Positions 19,201-26,864 are shown, counted from the stretch's first letter. The stretch is DNA of 64,000 bases from Verrucomicrobiota bacterium (GCA_023431185.1 JAEYXS010000085.1:1-64000); one strand, 5' to 3'. The notes: a model not told the origin generated them from the sequence alone. Numbers and translations are program-made.

Positions 19201-19576
19201 GGTGCCGGCGGGTGGCTCGGTGACGTTCTTCATCGAATACTACGTGGCGAATCGCGTCACCATCCCTGCGCCGACTTTCCTTGCCGAGCTGATGCCCGTG
19301 GACGCACCGGTAGTGCCGGTGGGCACGGTGCAGAGCCTGTTGCGGACGCCGCCGGTGGTGCTGGCGGATGGTCACTTGCTGCTTGATTACGCCACGCTGG
19401 CCGGGCGCACGTATCATATCCAGTACAGTGCGGACATGGTCACGTGGATAACGGCCGTGCCGTCCCAGACGGGCACGGGTTCCACGCGACAGTGGATCGA
19501 TAACGGGCCACCCAAGACCATGTCGCATCCGTCAACAGTGGTAGCACGCTTCTACCGCATCATTGAAGTCCCATGA
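16202..19576 (+). CDS. Giant secreted cadherin/VCBS-like protein with nested duplicated module
   Basis: Protein of 1124 residues from the ATG at 16202 (a GTG at 16178 is also possible) with a signal peptide (LLPCVALLLAAGVSALQA). The body is made of VCBS/cadherin-like repeats marked by VLANDT, DGSYTYDP, DTFSYTV and TVTITVTG blocks. Two copies of a module of about 235 residues (DNA about 16397-17101 and 17780-18487) sit inside such repeats, between VLANDT and DGSxxYDP. An Ig-like domain (ASITFPADGSTF) and a C-terminal domain with YHIQYSADMVTW and RFYRI follow, the latter typical of the ends of verrucomicrobial exported proteins. Acid-rich and cysteine-free in the repeats. Probably surface-bound; role unknown. 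An outer-membrane barrel gene follows after 20 bases. Confidence 0.85.
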   Translation: MRTLTLLPCVALLLAAGVSALQAVPTANPDTGATPANQLLTVGSPGVLANDSGTGILTVNGNAPQQSYSFAGFTFDQLSTPNVYTSLAAGTYSGATVTHLPIAVTGEITGFPSSTVGFDSSLSIGRQFAVTTGVRALNLPNGNNGTTRRSGFELSWNNGLILTNDTGNDFVVYESGSNATTPEGFMVQVHDRINNVWSVWVYQPATAVATTSGAETAFAMLFDLSGFGIAANGEVDGIRVVNLTDEDRMVDASGVGVVIPEDNGATSAFLPDPGSLASFETYGASTLDPDPIYVGILRPLTPGTPAFDANSALGAPVNVNPDGSYTYDPRSVLALRQLAVGATTDDTFSYTVEDDDGFDTGTVTITVTGVNEDPVGVNDAYAASEDSVLSVSTATGVLVNDTDVDTGAVLSVTAFDAFSVQGAVVAVATDGSFTYDPTAVPAIQALAVGQTLVDTFTYTVSDAEGGSDTAITVTITVSGRNNPPMAVADTGFATTSDMVLNVPAPGVLANDTDTDAGDVLRVEGPGQQLYTFATVTFDQAGTPTDLTLLAPGTYDGAVIDAEPADLTNARSGFPDDATNFKGEYSLGRLFESSAGTTVRGVNLPLGDVGTAFRSGVQLAWENGLSLTNLAGDDFVIYETGSENAPEGYMVQVRGTDSGIWSRWVYVSASQVAPYGVAGEFLFATLFNLDDFGVSANDRIDAFRIANLIATDRIEDGTSFVLPGDNDATSTTLPAPGPLASFPSYGASTFDPDPVYLGVLHQLVPTSPAFDALSAMGATVVVNADGSFSYDPTTSATLTVLANGVMVDDTFDYTVTDGFGGFSTATVTVTVTGVNAPPTASITFPADGSTFIAPASFTMTATATDVDGTITQVEFRETISNTSLGTDPTSPYSVDLANLAAGTYTFVAIATDDDGITGTSAPITITVLANPPLGAVSAVSASGAFFIQSGLMSQTVTVNNPSPIPIQAVRLTLQGLAPGIVVYNATGTNGLSEPYVQHNFPVPAGGSVTFFIEYYVANRVTIPAPTFLAELMPVDAPVVPVGTVQSLLRTPPVVLADGHLLLDYATLAGRTYHIQYSADMVTWITAVPSQTGTGSTRQWIDNGPPKTMSHPSTVVARFYRIIEVP

Positions 19577-19596
19577 TCACCAAGGAGAAACACGAT

Positions 19597-20610
19597 ATGA
19601 AACGCATTTATCTGATGAGTTTGGGGCTGGCGGCAATGCTGATGGCGGGCAATGCCCAAAGTGCCGATCAGGGCCGCTTCGGTCATTTCCGAGTGAGCTA
19701 CAGTCTGAACTTCAATGTTTCGGCGGATTTCTCGAACATCGGCGGTGCCGTGCCCGGCCCCAGTCCCACCGCGCCCTTGGTCGTACCTGGTGACGTCCAG
19801 TTGTTTGATGACGGGTTCATCGGCATGGATATCTCAGGCAATGCCGGCGGATTAACGACGTTCTGGGGCTATAACAATGCGAGCCAGATCGTGGGTGGCG
19901 CTCTCCAACTGAGCAGCACAGCTGGTGCCACGGGCTTGAATTCCTCCAATAATGACGCAGGGCTGACGCATGGTGTGGATCTGACTTATTGCTTTCAGAT
20001 GAAGGGCTGGGACAATGGCGGCTGGGGTTTTGAGGCGGGCTTTGGCTGGATGCCAGTGGGCATCACGGATGGCCAGACCGTCTCTGGGCCGTTGACGGTG
20101 GCGATCATTCCGCTCGGCGGGATGGTGCCGCCGGTGCCTCCCTATACGGGGACTGTGGCCGGTCCGGGACCGTTGCTCGATACGACTGCCGGGACGGTGA
20201 CGATTCCGAACGGCACGATTATCTCGGGCAACCGCGACATCGATGCCTCCGTCTGGGTGTTCCGCCTCGGGCCTTATCTGGACTATAGCTTGAGCGAGCA
20301 CGTCAGCCTGACCTTGGCGGGCGGTCTTTCACTCGCCTTGGTGGACAGTGAGTTCACCTTCAACGAGGTCAAGACACCGGTCATCGGCACGCCCTCTACG
20401 ACGTCGGGACAGGACCGATCTTCGGACCTCTTGGTCGGTGGCTATCTCAGTGCACGGGTGGCGTGGTGGCTGACGGATAACGTGAACATCTTCACGGGCG
20501 TGACTTACCAGAATGTCGGCTCTTTCGACCAGCAAGCCAATGGGCGTAGCGCCCGGTTGAACCTGGGCCATACGGTGGCGGTGAATGTGGGTCTCGGGTT
20601 CTCGTTCTGA
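19597..20610 (+). CDS. Outer-membrane beta-barrel protein
   Basis: Protein of 337 residues. The ATG at 19597 is preferred because AGGAG lies 9 bases upstream (19583-19587) and a signal peptide follows (YLMSLGLAAMLMAGNAQSA). The mature protein alternates polar and aromatic residues in many amphipathic strands and ends in VGLGFSF, a terminal phenylalanine typical of BAM-inserted barrels. It is rich in Gly, Thr and Val with long loops. It begins 20 bases after the giant repeat protein and should share its transcript, suggesting the pair works together at the cell surface. No specific barrel family recognised. Confidence 0.8.
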   Translation: MKRIYLMSLGLAAMLMAGNAQSADQGRFGHFRVSYSLNFNVSADFSNIGGAVPGPSPTAPLVVPGDVQLFDDGFIGMDISGNAGGLTTFWGYNNASQIVGGALQLSSTAGATGLNSSNNDAGLTHGVDLTYCFQMKGWDNGGWGFEAGFGWMPVGITDGQTVSGPLTVAIIPLGGMVPPVPPYTGTVAGPGPLLDTTAGTVTIPNGTIISGNRDIDASVWVFRLGPYLDYSLSEHVSLTLAGGLSLALVDSEFTFNEVKTPVIGTPSTTSGQDRSSDLLVGGYLSARVAWWLTDNVNIFTGVTYQNVGSFDQQANGRSARLNLGHTVAVNVGLGFSF

Positions 20611-20629
20611 TTTTTGGTGCGGGTTGCGA

Positions 20630-20672
20630 ATAAACGGGGTTGGCCAGCGATGGCCGGTCCCGTTTATTTTTT
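20630..20672. terminator. Bidirectional terminator between barrel gene and pyrD
   Basis: ATAAACGGG (20630-20638) pairs with CCCGTTTAT (20659-20667), with an inner GGCC/GGCC pair, and T-runs follow on both strands. It serves the convergent genes on either side and overlaps the pyrD stop codon. Confidence 0.8.
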
Positions 20673-21779
20673 GCTGCCGACTGCTTCTGCAATGCTCTTC
20701 AGGCCGTGGGCTTCCATTTTTTCCTGCAAACCTTTGACGACCGCTTTCGCCACACCCGGACCCTCATACACCATGCCGGTGTAGATCTGCACGAGACTCG
20801 CCCCGGCGCAAATCTTCTCCCACGCATCCTCGGCGGTGAAGATGCCGCCGACACCGATGAGCGGCAGCTTGCCTTGCGTTTGTTGGTAGAGATGCCGGAT
20901 TACGTCCGTACTGCGTTGGCGTAACGGACGCCCGCTTAGGCCACCTGTCTCGGCATACACGGCTTTCAGTTTCGCTTCCTTGGTCTCTGGCCGGGAAATC
21001 GTCGTATTGGTGGCCACGATGCCCGCGAGCTGTCTGGGACCGACGAGCTCCAGCATCTCATCCAGCGCGTCGAAAGTGAGGTCCGGCGCGACTTTCACGA
21101 GAATCGGTTTCTGGGGGAAGCCAGTCTGTTGCGCGAGTTCACCGTTGATCTGCTGCAGGGCGAGGAGGATCTGGTCGAGTGCGCCCTTGTCCTGCAACTG
21201 GCGCAGGTTCGGGGTGTTCGGCGAACTGACGTTCACCACGAAGAAATCGGCGAGCCGCCACAACGTGCGGAATGAGTTGGCGTAATCTTCCGCCGCCTGT
21301 TCGTTCGGCGTGACCTTTGATTTGCCGAGATTGATGCCCACCGGATGATTCGGCCAGCGGCCACTGGAGCGCCACTCACTCAAGCGCGCGGCCAGGGCAG
21401 GGGCCCCGCCATTGTTGAAGCCCATGCGGTTGATGAGCGCTTCATCCGTGATGCCGCGGAACATGCGCGGCTGCGGATTGCCCGGCTGTTCATGCCACGT
21501 GACCCCGCCGGCCTCGGAGAAACCGAAACCCAGCGCGGCCCACGCCGGCAGGGCGACCCCGCGTTTGTCCATGCCGGCGGCGAGTCCGACCGGATTGGGG
21601 AAATCGAGCCCGAAACATCTCACCGGCAACGACGGCGCACCGAACATCTCCGACATCGCCTCGCACAGCACGGGCACGCGGCTTACGAAAGCGAGATTGC
21701 CCAGCGCGAGATTGTGCGCCTCTTCCGAATCCAGCTCGAACAGTGCGGGCCGGACCAACTGTTTGTACCACCAGCTCAT
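20664..21779 (-). CDS. pyrD: Quinone-dependent dihydroorotate dehydrogenase (class 2)
   Basis: Protein of 371 residues oxidising dihydroorotate to orotate in pyrimidine synthesis. It is peripheral to the inner membrane and uses FMN and quinone. The start at 21779 gives the class 2 N-terminal helix (SWWYKQLVRPALFELDSEEAH) cut here to its first part, SWWYKQLVRPALF, which binds the quinone pool. Further marks: GLAAGMDKRG, GFGFSEAGGVTW, the catalytic-serine region NVSSPNTPNLR, and GVGGIFTAEDA with YTGMVYEGP for FMN phosphate binding. Length is slightly above the E. coli enzyme. Stands alone. Confidence 0.95.
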   Translation of the reverse strand: MSWWYKQLVRPALFELDSEEAHNLALGNLAFVSRVPVLCEAMSEMFGAPSLPVRCFGLDFPNPVGLAAGMDKRGVALPAWAALGFGFSEAGGVTWHEQPGNPQPRMFRGITDEALINRMGFNNGGAPALAARLSEWRSSGRWPNHPVGINLGKSKVTPNEQAAEDYANSFRTLWRLADFFVVNVSSPNTPNLRQLQDKGALDQILLALQQINGELAQQTGFPQKPILVKVAPDLTFDALDEMLELVGPRQLAGIVATNTTISRPETKEAKLKAVYAETGGLSGRPLRQRSTDVIRHLYQQTQGKLPLIGVGGIFTAEDAWEKICAGASLVQIYTGMVYEGPGVAKAVVKGLQEKMEAHGLKSIAEAVGSKK

Positions 21780-21871
21780 CGGCGCAGAGCATGGGCAACT
21801 TGCGGGCGGACGCAAAGCAAGAAGTCGCGATGCTTGCGTCTCATCAGGTATGGAAAGTCAATCCCCCAACT

Positions 21872-21886
21872 GTGAAAATTTTTCAT
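21872..21886. promoter_or_regulatory. Small palindrome upstream of glnB
   Basis: TGAAAA (21873-21878) and TTTTCA (21880-21885) form a 13-base palindrome with one central base, about 70 bases before the glnB start. It could be part of an operator, but there is no direct evidence, and I see no sigma-54 promoter nearby. Confidence 0.3.
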
Positions 21887-21955
21887 CACTCGGTTTGCTG
21901 TTTACAGAGGGGGGTTCGTTGTTACTATTTCCATCCGACACAAAAAAGAACGCAC

Positions 21956-22294
21956 ATGAAAAAGATTGAAGCCATTATCAAGCCGTTCAAATTGGAGGAT
22001 GTCAAAGAAGCCCTGACTGCCATCGGTGTGGAAGGTCTGACCGTCACGGAAGTCAAAGGTTTTGGGCGTCAAAAAGGGCATACGGAAATCTATCGCGGCA
22101 GCGAATACACCGTGGATTTTCTCCCCAAATTGAAGATCGAGATCGTTTTGGCCGACAGTGATGTGGACCAGGCGGTGAAAGCCATCATCGGCGCGGCCAA
22201 GACCGGCAAGATCGGCGACGGCAAAGTGTTCGTGCTGCCGATCGAGAACGCCATCCGCATCCGCACGGAAGAGACCGGCGATCAGGCCGTATAA
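21956..22294 (+). CDS. glnB: Nitrogen regulatory protein P-II
   Basis: Protein of 112 residues, the standard PII length, from the ATG at 21956. PII trimers sense 2-oxoglutarate, ATP/ADP and nitrogen status and control glutamine synthetase, ammonium transport and related targets. Tyr51, the usual uridylylation site in the T-loop, is present in YRGSEYTVDF. The B-loop TGKIGDGKVFV and C-loop IRIRTEETG are intact. glnA follows after 88 bases, and a strong hairpin sits between them. GlnB versus GlnK cannot be separated by sequence alone; glnA linkage favours GlnB. Confidence 0.95.
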   Translation: MKKIEAIIKPFKLEDVKEALTAIGVEGLTVTEVKGFGRQKGHTEIYRGSEYTVDFLPKLKIEIVLADSDVDQAVKAIIGAAKTGKIGDGKVFVLPIENAIRIRTEETGDQAV

Positions 22295-22309
22295 ACGGTG
22301 TTTTGCTTT

Positions 22310-22340
22310 CCCTGTCTTGCCAGGGGCAAGGCAGGGTTTC
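22310..22340 (+). promoter_or_regulatory. Hairpin between glnB and glnA (attenuator or processing site)
   Basis: CCCTGTCTTGCC (22310-22321) pairs with GGCAAGGCAGGG (22325-22336), 11 Watson-Crick pairs plus one G-U, with a 3-base loop, followed by TTTC. Too short a T-run for a sure terminator; likely a partial terminator or an RNA-stability element that sets the glnB to glnA ratio. Confidence 0.6.
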
Positions 22341-22382
22341 TCGTCTCCAGACACAAACTGCACCTGACAACACGCAACGTTC

Positions 22383-23795
22383 ATGAGCACTCCCAAGGAA
22401 GTTTTGGACATGGCCAAGAAGGCCGGAGCGAAGATGGTGGATATCAAGTTTGTAGACACCTTCGGTACCTGGCAGCATTTCAGTGTTCCTACCGGGGAAC
22501 TCACGCTGGAAATCTTTGACGACGGTTTCGGCTTCGACGGCTCCTCCATCCGCGGGTGGAAGAGCATCGAGGCTTCTGACATGCTGGCGATGCCGGATCC
22601 GGCGACCGCCTTCATTGATCCTTTCTGTGCCGTGCCGACCCTCTCGCTTACGTGCACAATCGCCGAGACGGGCACGAAGGAAGCTTATAACCGCGATCCG
22701 CGCGGTATTGCGCAACGGGCTGAGCAGTATCTTCAGAGCACCGGCGTCGCGGATACAGCCGTGTTCGGGCCGGAGGCGGAGTTCTTCATCTTCGACAACG
22801 TGCAATACGACCACAAACCGAACGGCACGTTTTACTCGGTGGATTCCGAAGAGGCCGCGTGGAACACGGGGCGCGATGAGATGCCGAACCTCGGCTACAA
22901 GATCCGGCACAAGGAAGGTTACTTCCCGGTCAGCCCGGCGGATACGCAACAGGACATCCGCACAGAGATGTGCCTGGTGATGGAAGCGCTCGGCATCAAA
23001 GTGGAACGCCAGCATCACGAAGTGGCGACGGCCGGGCAGGCAGAGATCGATTTCCGTTTCGACACACTCGTGAAAACGGCGGACACGATGATGCTCTACA
23101 AGTACATCGTGAAGAACGTGGCCCGCAAACACGGCAAGACCGCGTGCTTCATGCCCAAGCCGCTCTACGGTGACAACGGTTCCGGCATGCACACGCATCA
23201 ATCGCTGTGGAAAAAGGGCAAGCCGCTCTTCGCCGGGAATGAGTATGCGGGCCTGAGCCAGATGGCGCTCTATTATATCGGCGGCATCTTGAAGCACGCG
23301 AAAGCACTGTGCGCGATCTGCAATCCGACGACGAATTCCTACAAACGCCTGGTGCCTGGTTACGAAGCGCCGGTGAATCTGGCCTATTCCGCGCGCAACC
23401 GCTCGGCGGCCATCCGCATCCCGACCTTCTCGGACAGCCCGAAAGCCAAGCGCATCGAGTATCGGCCGCCCGATCCGGCGGCGAATCCGTATCTGTGCTA
23501 CACGGCCTTGTTGATGGCTGGCCTGGATGGCGTGCTCAACAAGATCGATCCGGGTGAGCCGCTGGACAAAAATATCTACGAATTGCCACCGGAAGAACTG
23601 AAAAAAGTGCCCAATGTACCGGGCTCACTGGGCGAGGCGCTGGACTGCCTGCAAAAGGACCATCAATTCCTGCTCAAAGGGGACGTCTTCACGGCGGACT
23701 TTTTGGAGATGTGGATCACGCAAAAACGGAAAGAACACGACGCGTTGCGGCTCCGTCCGCACCCGTATGAATTTTCGCTTTACTATGATTGTTAG
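22383..23795 (+). CDS. glnA: Glutamine synthetase type I
   Basis: Protein of 470 residues, the length of the dodecameric GSI-beta enzymes. It condenses glutamate and ammonia with ATP. Signature blocks: FGFDGSSIRGW near residue 55, FGPEAEFFIFD near 130, the ATP-binding-region residues KPLYGDNGSGMH near 257, and NRSAAIRIP near 340. The tyrosine normally adenylylated in GSI-beta is present in NIYELPPEE near residue 400. It follows glnB, so nitrogen control by PII and adenylylation is expected. Confidence 0.96.
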   Translation: MSTPKEVLDMAKKAGAKMVDIKFVDTFGTWQHFSVPTGELTLEIFDDGFGFDGSSIRGWKSIEASDMLAMPDPATAFIDPFCAVPTLSLTCTIAETGTKEAYNRDPRGIAQRAEQYLQSTGVADTAVFGPEAEFFIFDNVQYDHKPNGTFYSVDSEEAAWNTGRDEMPNLGYKIRHKEGYFPVSPADTQQDIRTEMCLVMEALGIKVERQHHEVATAGQAEIDFRFDTLVKTADTMMLYKYIVKNVARKHGKTACFMPKPLYGDNGSGMHTHQSLWKKGKPLFAGNEYAGLSQMALYYIGGILKHAKALCAICNPTTNSYKRLVPGYEAPVNLAYSARNRSAAIRIPTFSDSPKAKRIEYRPPDPAANPYLCYTALLMAGLDGVLNKIDPGEPLDKNIYELPPEELKKVPNVPGSLGEALDCLQKDHQFLLKGDVFTADFLEMWITQKRKEHDALRLRPHPYEFSLYYDC

Positions 23796-23902
23796 GCCGT
23801 TCAACGGCATGCACGGGGAATTCCATGCGGAAGACCCCATTTTTAGGCCACAAAGTGTTTTGGGGCGGTTTGTGCAAGCAGAAAAAACCAGAAAAAACAG
23901 CC

Positions 23903-23911
23903 TGTGAATAA
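23903..23911 (-). promoter_or_regulatory. Candidate DnaA box 1
   Basis: Reads TTATTCACA on the minus strand, matching the TTATNCACA consensus exactly. It lies 290 bases before dnaA. Confidence 0.6.
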
Positions 23912-23913
23912 CT

Positions 23914-23922
23914 TGTGGACAA
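23914..23922 (-). promoter_or_regulatory. Candidate DnaA box 2
   Basis: Reads TTGTCCACA on the minus strand, one mismatch from TTATCCACA. Same orientation as box 1, 11 bases apart start to start. Confidence 0.55.
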
Positions 23923-24049
23923 GAGTTAATATCTATTCCTCGTCACTCTCGGGTGCATCTCCTAGAACGGACGCACTCGATTCCGATGTATCGGGGTTGA
24001 CCGGGTGACCCTTTAAACCGGTCGCAAAACTGTCTTTAGGTTGATTTTG

Positions 24050-24074
24050 TATCTCGTTGATAATCAACGAGATA
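24050..24074. promoter_or_regulatory. 25-bp perfect palindrome upstream of dnaA
   Basis: TATCTCGTTGAT (24050-24061) and ATCAACGAGATA (24063-24074) flank one central base. The symmetry is perfect to both ends and stops there, the look of a binding site for a dimeric protein rather than a terminator. It ends about 125 bases before the dnaA start. Confidence 0.55.
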
Positions 24075-24200
24075 GTTAAAAAGAAAACGGGTTTCTCAGG
24101 GTGACTCCTGAAAATAGGGTAAAAGACAGGGCGCGACGGTGAGGCCAGATGGCTGGGTTAAGCTGGTTAAACGTCGGTTACGGATAAGTTACGAGAAACA

Positions 24201-25628
24201 GTGAATAATTGGCCGAAAATGCAGGAAATTCAGGGGATCAACCGCGCCATGCAGGATTCTGTCGAAAAAGTCTGGTCGGCGGCTCAAGGGCTGCTGCGAA
24301 CCATGCTGAACTCGGATATCTTCAATCTTTGGTTCGCACCATTGAAGGCCACCGATTTGACGCAAGATACCATCACTTTGGAGGTCGCCAACGACTTCTG
24401 CGAAGTGTGGCTTACGGACAACTATATCGGCCTCCTGCAGGACGTGCTCATGCACTCCGCCGGACGGGCGCTAAAAGTCCGTTTTGTGGTGGTCAAAGGC
24501 GATGCTCCGGTGGTGGCTCGCGCCACTGCGGTCACGCCTCCTCCAGTGAAGGCCAAATCCGCCGAAACTTCTGAGCGGAATCACCACCACACCACCCCCG
24601 AGGCCGATCCGTCGTTCAATCCCAAGAACACGTTCGATACCTTCGTCGTCGGCAATAATAACAATTTCGCCCATGCGGCGGCCTTGGCGGTCGCGCAATC
24701 TCCGGGCAAGTCCTACAACCCGCTCTTTCTGTATGGCGGGGTCGGTCTGGGCAAGACGCACCTTCTGCACGCCATCGGCCAATATGTGGCGGCGCACAAG
24801 AAGGGGGCGAAGGTCGCCTATGTGTCGTCCGAGAAGTTCACGAACGAATTCATCGACGCCATCCAGAACAATCAGCTCGTCCGCTTCCGCAAGAAGTACC
24901 GCCAGACGGATGTGCTGCTGATGGATGACATCCAGTTCCTCGCGGGCAAAGAGCGTATCCAGGAAGAATTTTTCCATACGTTCAATGCGTTGCACGAGGG
25001 GCACAAGCAGATCGTGCTGACCTGCGACCGACCGGCGAGCGAGATCCAGAATCTTGAACATCGTCTGATCTCCCGCTTCGAGTGGGGTCTGGTCACGGAC
25101 ATGCAGCCGCCCGATGTGGAGACGCGCCTCGCCATTCTCAAGAAAAAGGCGAACTCCATGAACGCCACGGTGCCGGATGATTTGCTGGAGTTTCTGGCCA
25201 ACCGCATCCGCACGAACATCCGCCGGCTGGAAGGCGCGCTCATCCGTGTGATCTCCTACTCCTCGCTCACGGGCAAGAAGCTCTCGCTGGACATGGTGGA
25301 AAACCTGCTGCGTGAAGTCTTGCAGGAGGAGGGGAAGACCATCGTCTCCATCGACCTGATTCAGAAGCGTGTGGCGGAGCATTTCGACATCCGCCTTGCG
25401 GACATGACCAGCAAGCGCCGCCCGGAGAACATCGCGTTCCCGCGCCAGATCGCCATGTTCCTCTCGCGTCAGCTGACGGAGAGTTCGCTGAACACCATCG
25501 GGGAAGCTTTCGGTGGTCGTGACCACGGCACCGTCTTGCATGCCTGCCGGCTGGTGAAGGACCGTATGGGGATCGACTCCAACGTCCGTCAGGTCGTCAG
25601 CTATCTGGAGAAGCAGTTGCTGCGTTGA
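24201..25628 (+). CDS. dnaA: Chromosomal replication initiator DnaA
   Basis: Protein of 475 residues from a GTG at 24201; ATGs at 24219 and 24249 are alternatives and none has a good ribosome binding site. DnaA binds DnaA boxes at the origin and melts it. Domain I about 15-105, a variable domain II with a basic, His-rich stretch, the AAA+ domain with Walker A GGVGLGKTHLLHA and Walker B LLMDDIQFLAGK, and the C-terminal DNA-binding domain IV with GGRDHGTVLHACRLV. In most bacteria this last motif reads GGRDHTTV; here Gly replaces the first Thr. dnaN is not next to it, unlike many bacteria. Confidence 0.96.
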   Translation: MNNWPKMQEIQGINRAMQDSVEKVWSAAQGLLRTMLNSDIFNLWFAPLKATDLTQDTITLEVANDFCEVWLTDNYIGLLQDVLMHSAGRALKVRFVVVKGDAPVVARATAVTPPPVKAKSAETSERNHHHTTPEADPSFNPKNTFDTFVVGNNNNFAHAAALAVAQSPGKSYNPLFLYGGVGLGKTHLLHAIGQYVAAHKKGAKVAYVSSEKFTNEFIDAIQNNQLVRFRKKYRQTDVLLMDDIQFLAGKERIQEEFFHTFNALHEGHKQIVLTCDRPASEIQNLEHRLISRFEWGLVTDMQPPDVETRLAILKKKANSMNATVPDDLLEFLANRIRTNIRRLEGALIRVISYSSLTGKKLSLDMVENLLREVLQEEGKTIVSIDLIQKRVAEHFDIRLADMTSKRRPENIAFPRQIAMFLSRQLTESSLNTIGEAFGGRDHGTVLHACRLVKDRMGIDSNVRQVVSYLEKQLLR

Positions 25629-25647
25629 TTCTTTGAATCTTTTTCAC

Positions 25648-25690
25648 AGTTAAAGCGTTGGAGTGGTTAAACCGCTTCAACGCTTTAACT
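25648..25690. terminator. Long hairpin after dnaA
   Basis: AGTTAAAGCGTTG (25648-25660) pairs perfectly with CAACGCTTTAACT (25678-25690), and the 17-base loop can itself pair further (AGTGG with CCGCT). A short TTTTC follows. It lies 20 bases after dnaA and is the probable terminator, though the AT-rich base and symmetry also allow a protein-binding role. Confidence 0.65.
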
Positions 25691-25720
25691 TTTCAACCAT
25701 TCCCGCATACTTCCCAAGTC

Positions 25721-26698
25721 ATGGCCGTAATCGAAGCAAAGGGGCTGAGCAAAGCCTACCGAGTCTATAAGAAGCAACCCGGATTCTCCGGGGCGGTGCG
25801 CGGGCTTTTTCATCGCGAGTATGAGACCACGCATGCGGTGAAGGATGTGAATTTCCATGTGGAAGAAGGGGAGCTCGTCGGTTTTCTCGGCCCCAATGGT
25901 GCAGGTAAAACAACCACGCTGAAGATTCTATCTGGTTTATTGCATCCCACCAGCGGTACAGCGTCCGTGCTGGGCTATACGCCGTGGGAACGGGCGGATG
26001 GTTACCGCCGCCAGTTCGCTTTGTTGCTCGGCCAGAAAAATCAGCTTTGGTGGGATCTGCCGGCGCGTGAATCATTGGAGCTGAACGCCCGCATCTACGG
26101 CATCGCCCCGGAAGAGTTCAGCAAACGCGTGGATGAGATGACGCAACTGCTCGACGTGGGCAGCAAGCTCAACGTGATGGTGCGCGAGCTTTCCCTCGGC
26201 GAACGCATGAAGCTGGAGCTGGTCGCGGCGTTGCTCCACCAGCCCAAGGTGCTGTTCCTCGATGAACCGACCATCGGTCTCGATGTCGTCTCGCAGAAGG
26301 CGGTGCGCGAGTTCCTGCGCGATCACAACAAGCGGAATAAGACCACGGTGCTGCTCACCAGCCATTACATGGCGGACATCCAGGAGCTGTGCCAGCGCGT
26401 CATCATCATCGACCACGGCACGATCTTCTTCGATGGAAGGTTGACGGAGATCTTGGATCGCTTCGCCGATTTCAAACTCATCACCATCCATACGGAAGCC
26501 GAACCGACGTGTGGTGATGATTGTCTCAAGGAGTTCGGCGAGGTAGTCGAGAAGACCTCCACCAGCGTGAAGCTCAAGGTGAAGCGTGACCGGGTCATCG
26601 CCGCGTGCAAGGGTCTGTTGGATGCGCTGCCGGTTAAGGATATAGATATCGAGGAAGTACCGATCGAGGACATCATCCGCGGGTTGTTCAAGCGGTGA
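25721..26698 (+). CDS. ABC-2 type transporter ATP-binding protein
   Basis: Protein of 325 residues from the ATG at 25721. It has an ATPase domain with Walker A LGPNGAGKTTT near residue 67, Q-loop LLGQKNQLWW near 105, signature LSLGERMKLE near 165 and Walker B VLFLDEPTIGLD near 187, followed by LTSHYMADI with the switch His. Its C-terminal extension of about 80 residues is usual in ABC-2 exporters of the NatA/DrrA-like type. The partner permeases, which normally follow directly, are missing: the next gene is xylA. Either the permeases lie elsewhere or they were lost. Confidence 0.88.
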   Translation: MAVIEAKGLSKAYRVYKKQPGFSGAVRGLFHREYETTHAVKDVNFHVEEGELVGFLGPNGAGKTTTLKILSGLLHPTSGTASVLGYTPWERADGYRRQFALLLGQKNQLWWDLPARESLELNARIYGIAPEEFSKRVDEMTQLLDVGSKLNVMVRELSLGERMKLELVAALLHQPKVLFLDEPTIGLDVVSQKAVREFLRDHNKRNKTTVLLTSHYMADIQELCQRVIIIDHGTIFFDGRLTEILDRFADFKLITIHTEAEPTCGDDCLKEFGEVVEKTSTSVKLKVKRDRVIAACKGLLDALPVKDIDIEEVPIEDIIRGLFKR

Positions 26699-26864
26699 GT
26701 TGAAATTCTGTTTTGGTTCCTTTTTGCGGCTAAAAAACAGGTGGATTTTCAAGGGTTCCGCGTGCTTTTACCGGCTTGCCACGTCTTCACCTGAGTTTAC
26801 AGTCTTCCCATTCGTTAGACGTATCAAACAGACGAGAAACCGTTTTTTGTACTGAAAGAGAATT

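Larger units (their letters stand above)
23796..24200. other. Intergenic region upstream of dnaA with candidate origin elements
   Basis: About 400 bases without a gene. It contains two adjacent candidate DnaA boxes (23903-23922), inverted repeats at 23983-23994, 23999-24023 and 24050-24074, and AT-rich stretches around 24040-24100. This could be the replication origin, or an autoregulatory region for dnaA. It is not proven to be either. Confidence 0.5.

Noticed and set aside
21840..21956. Possible sigma-54 promoter before glnB
   Set aside because: No TGGCAC-N5-TTGC arrangement with the right spacing could be found; the TTTGC at about 21894 lacks its -24 partner.
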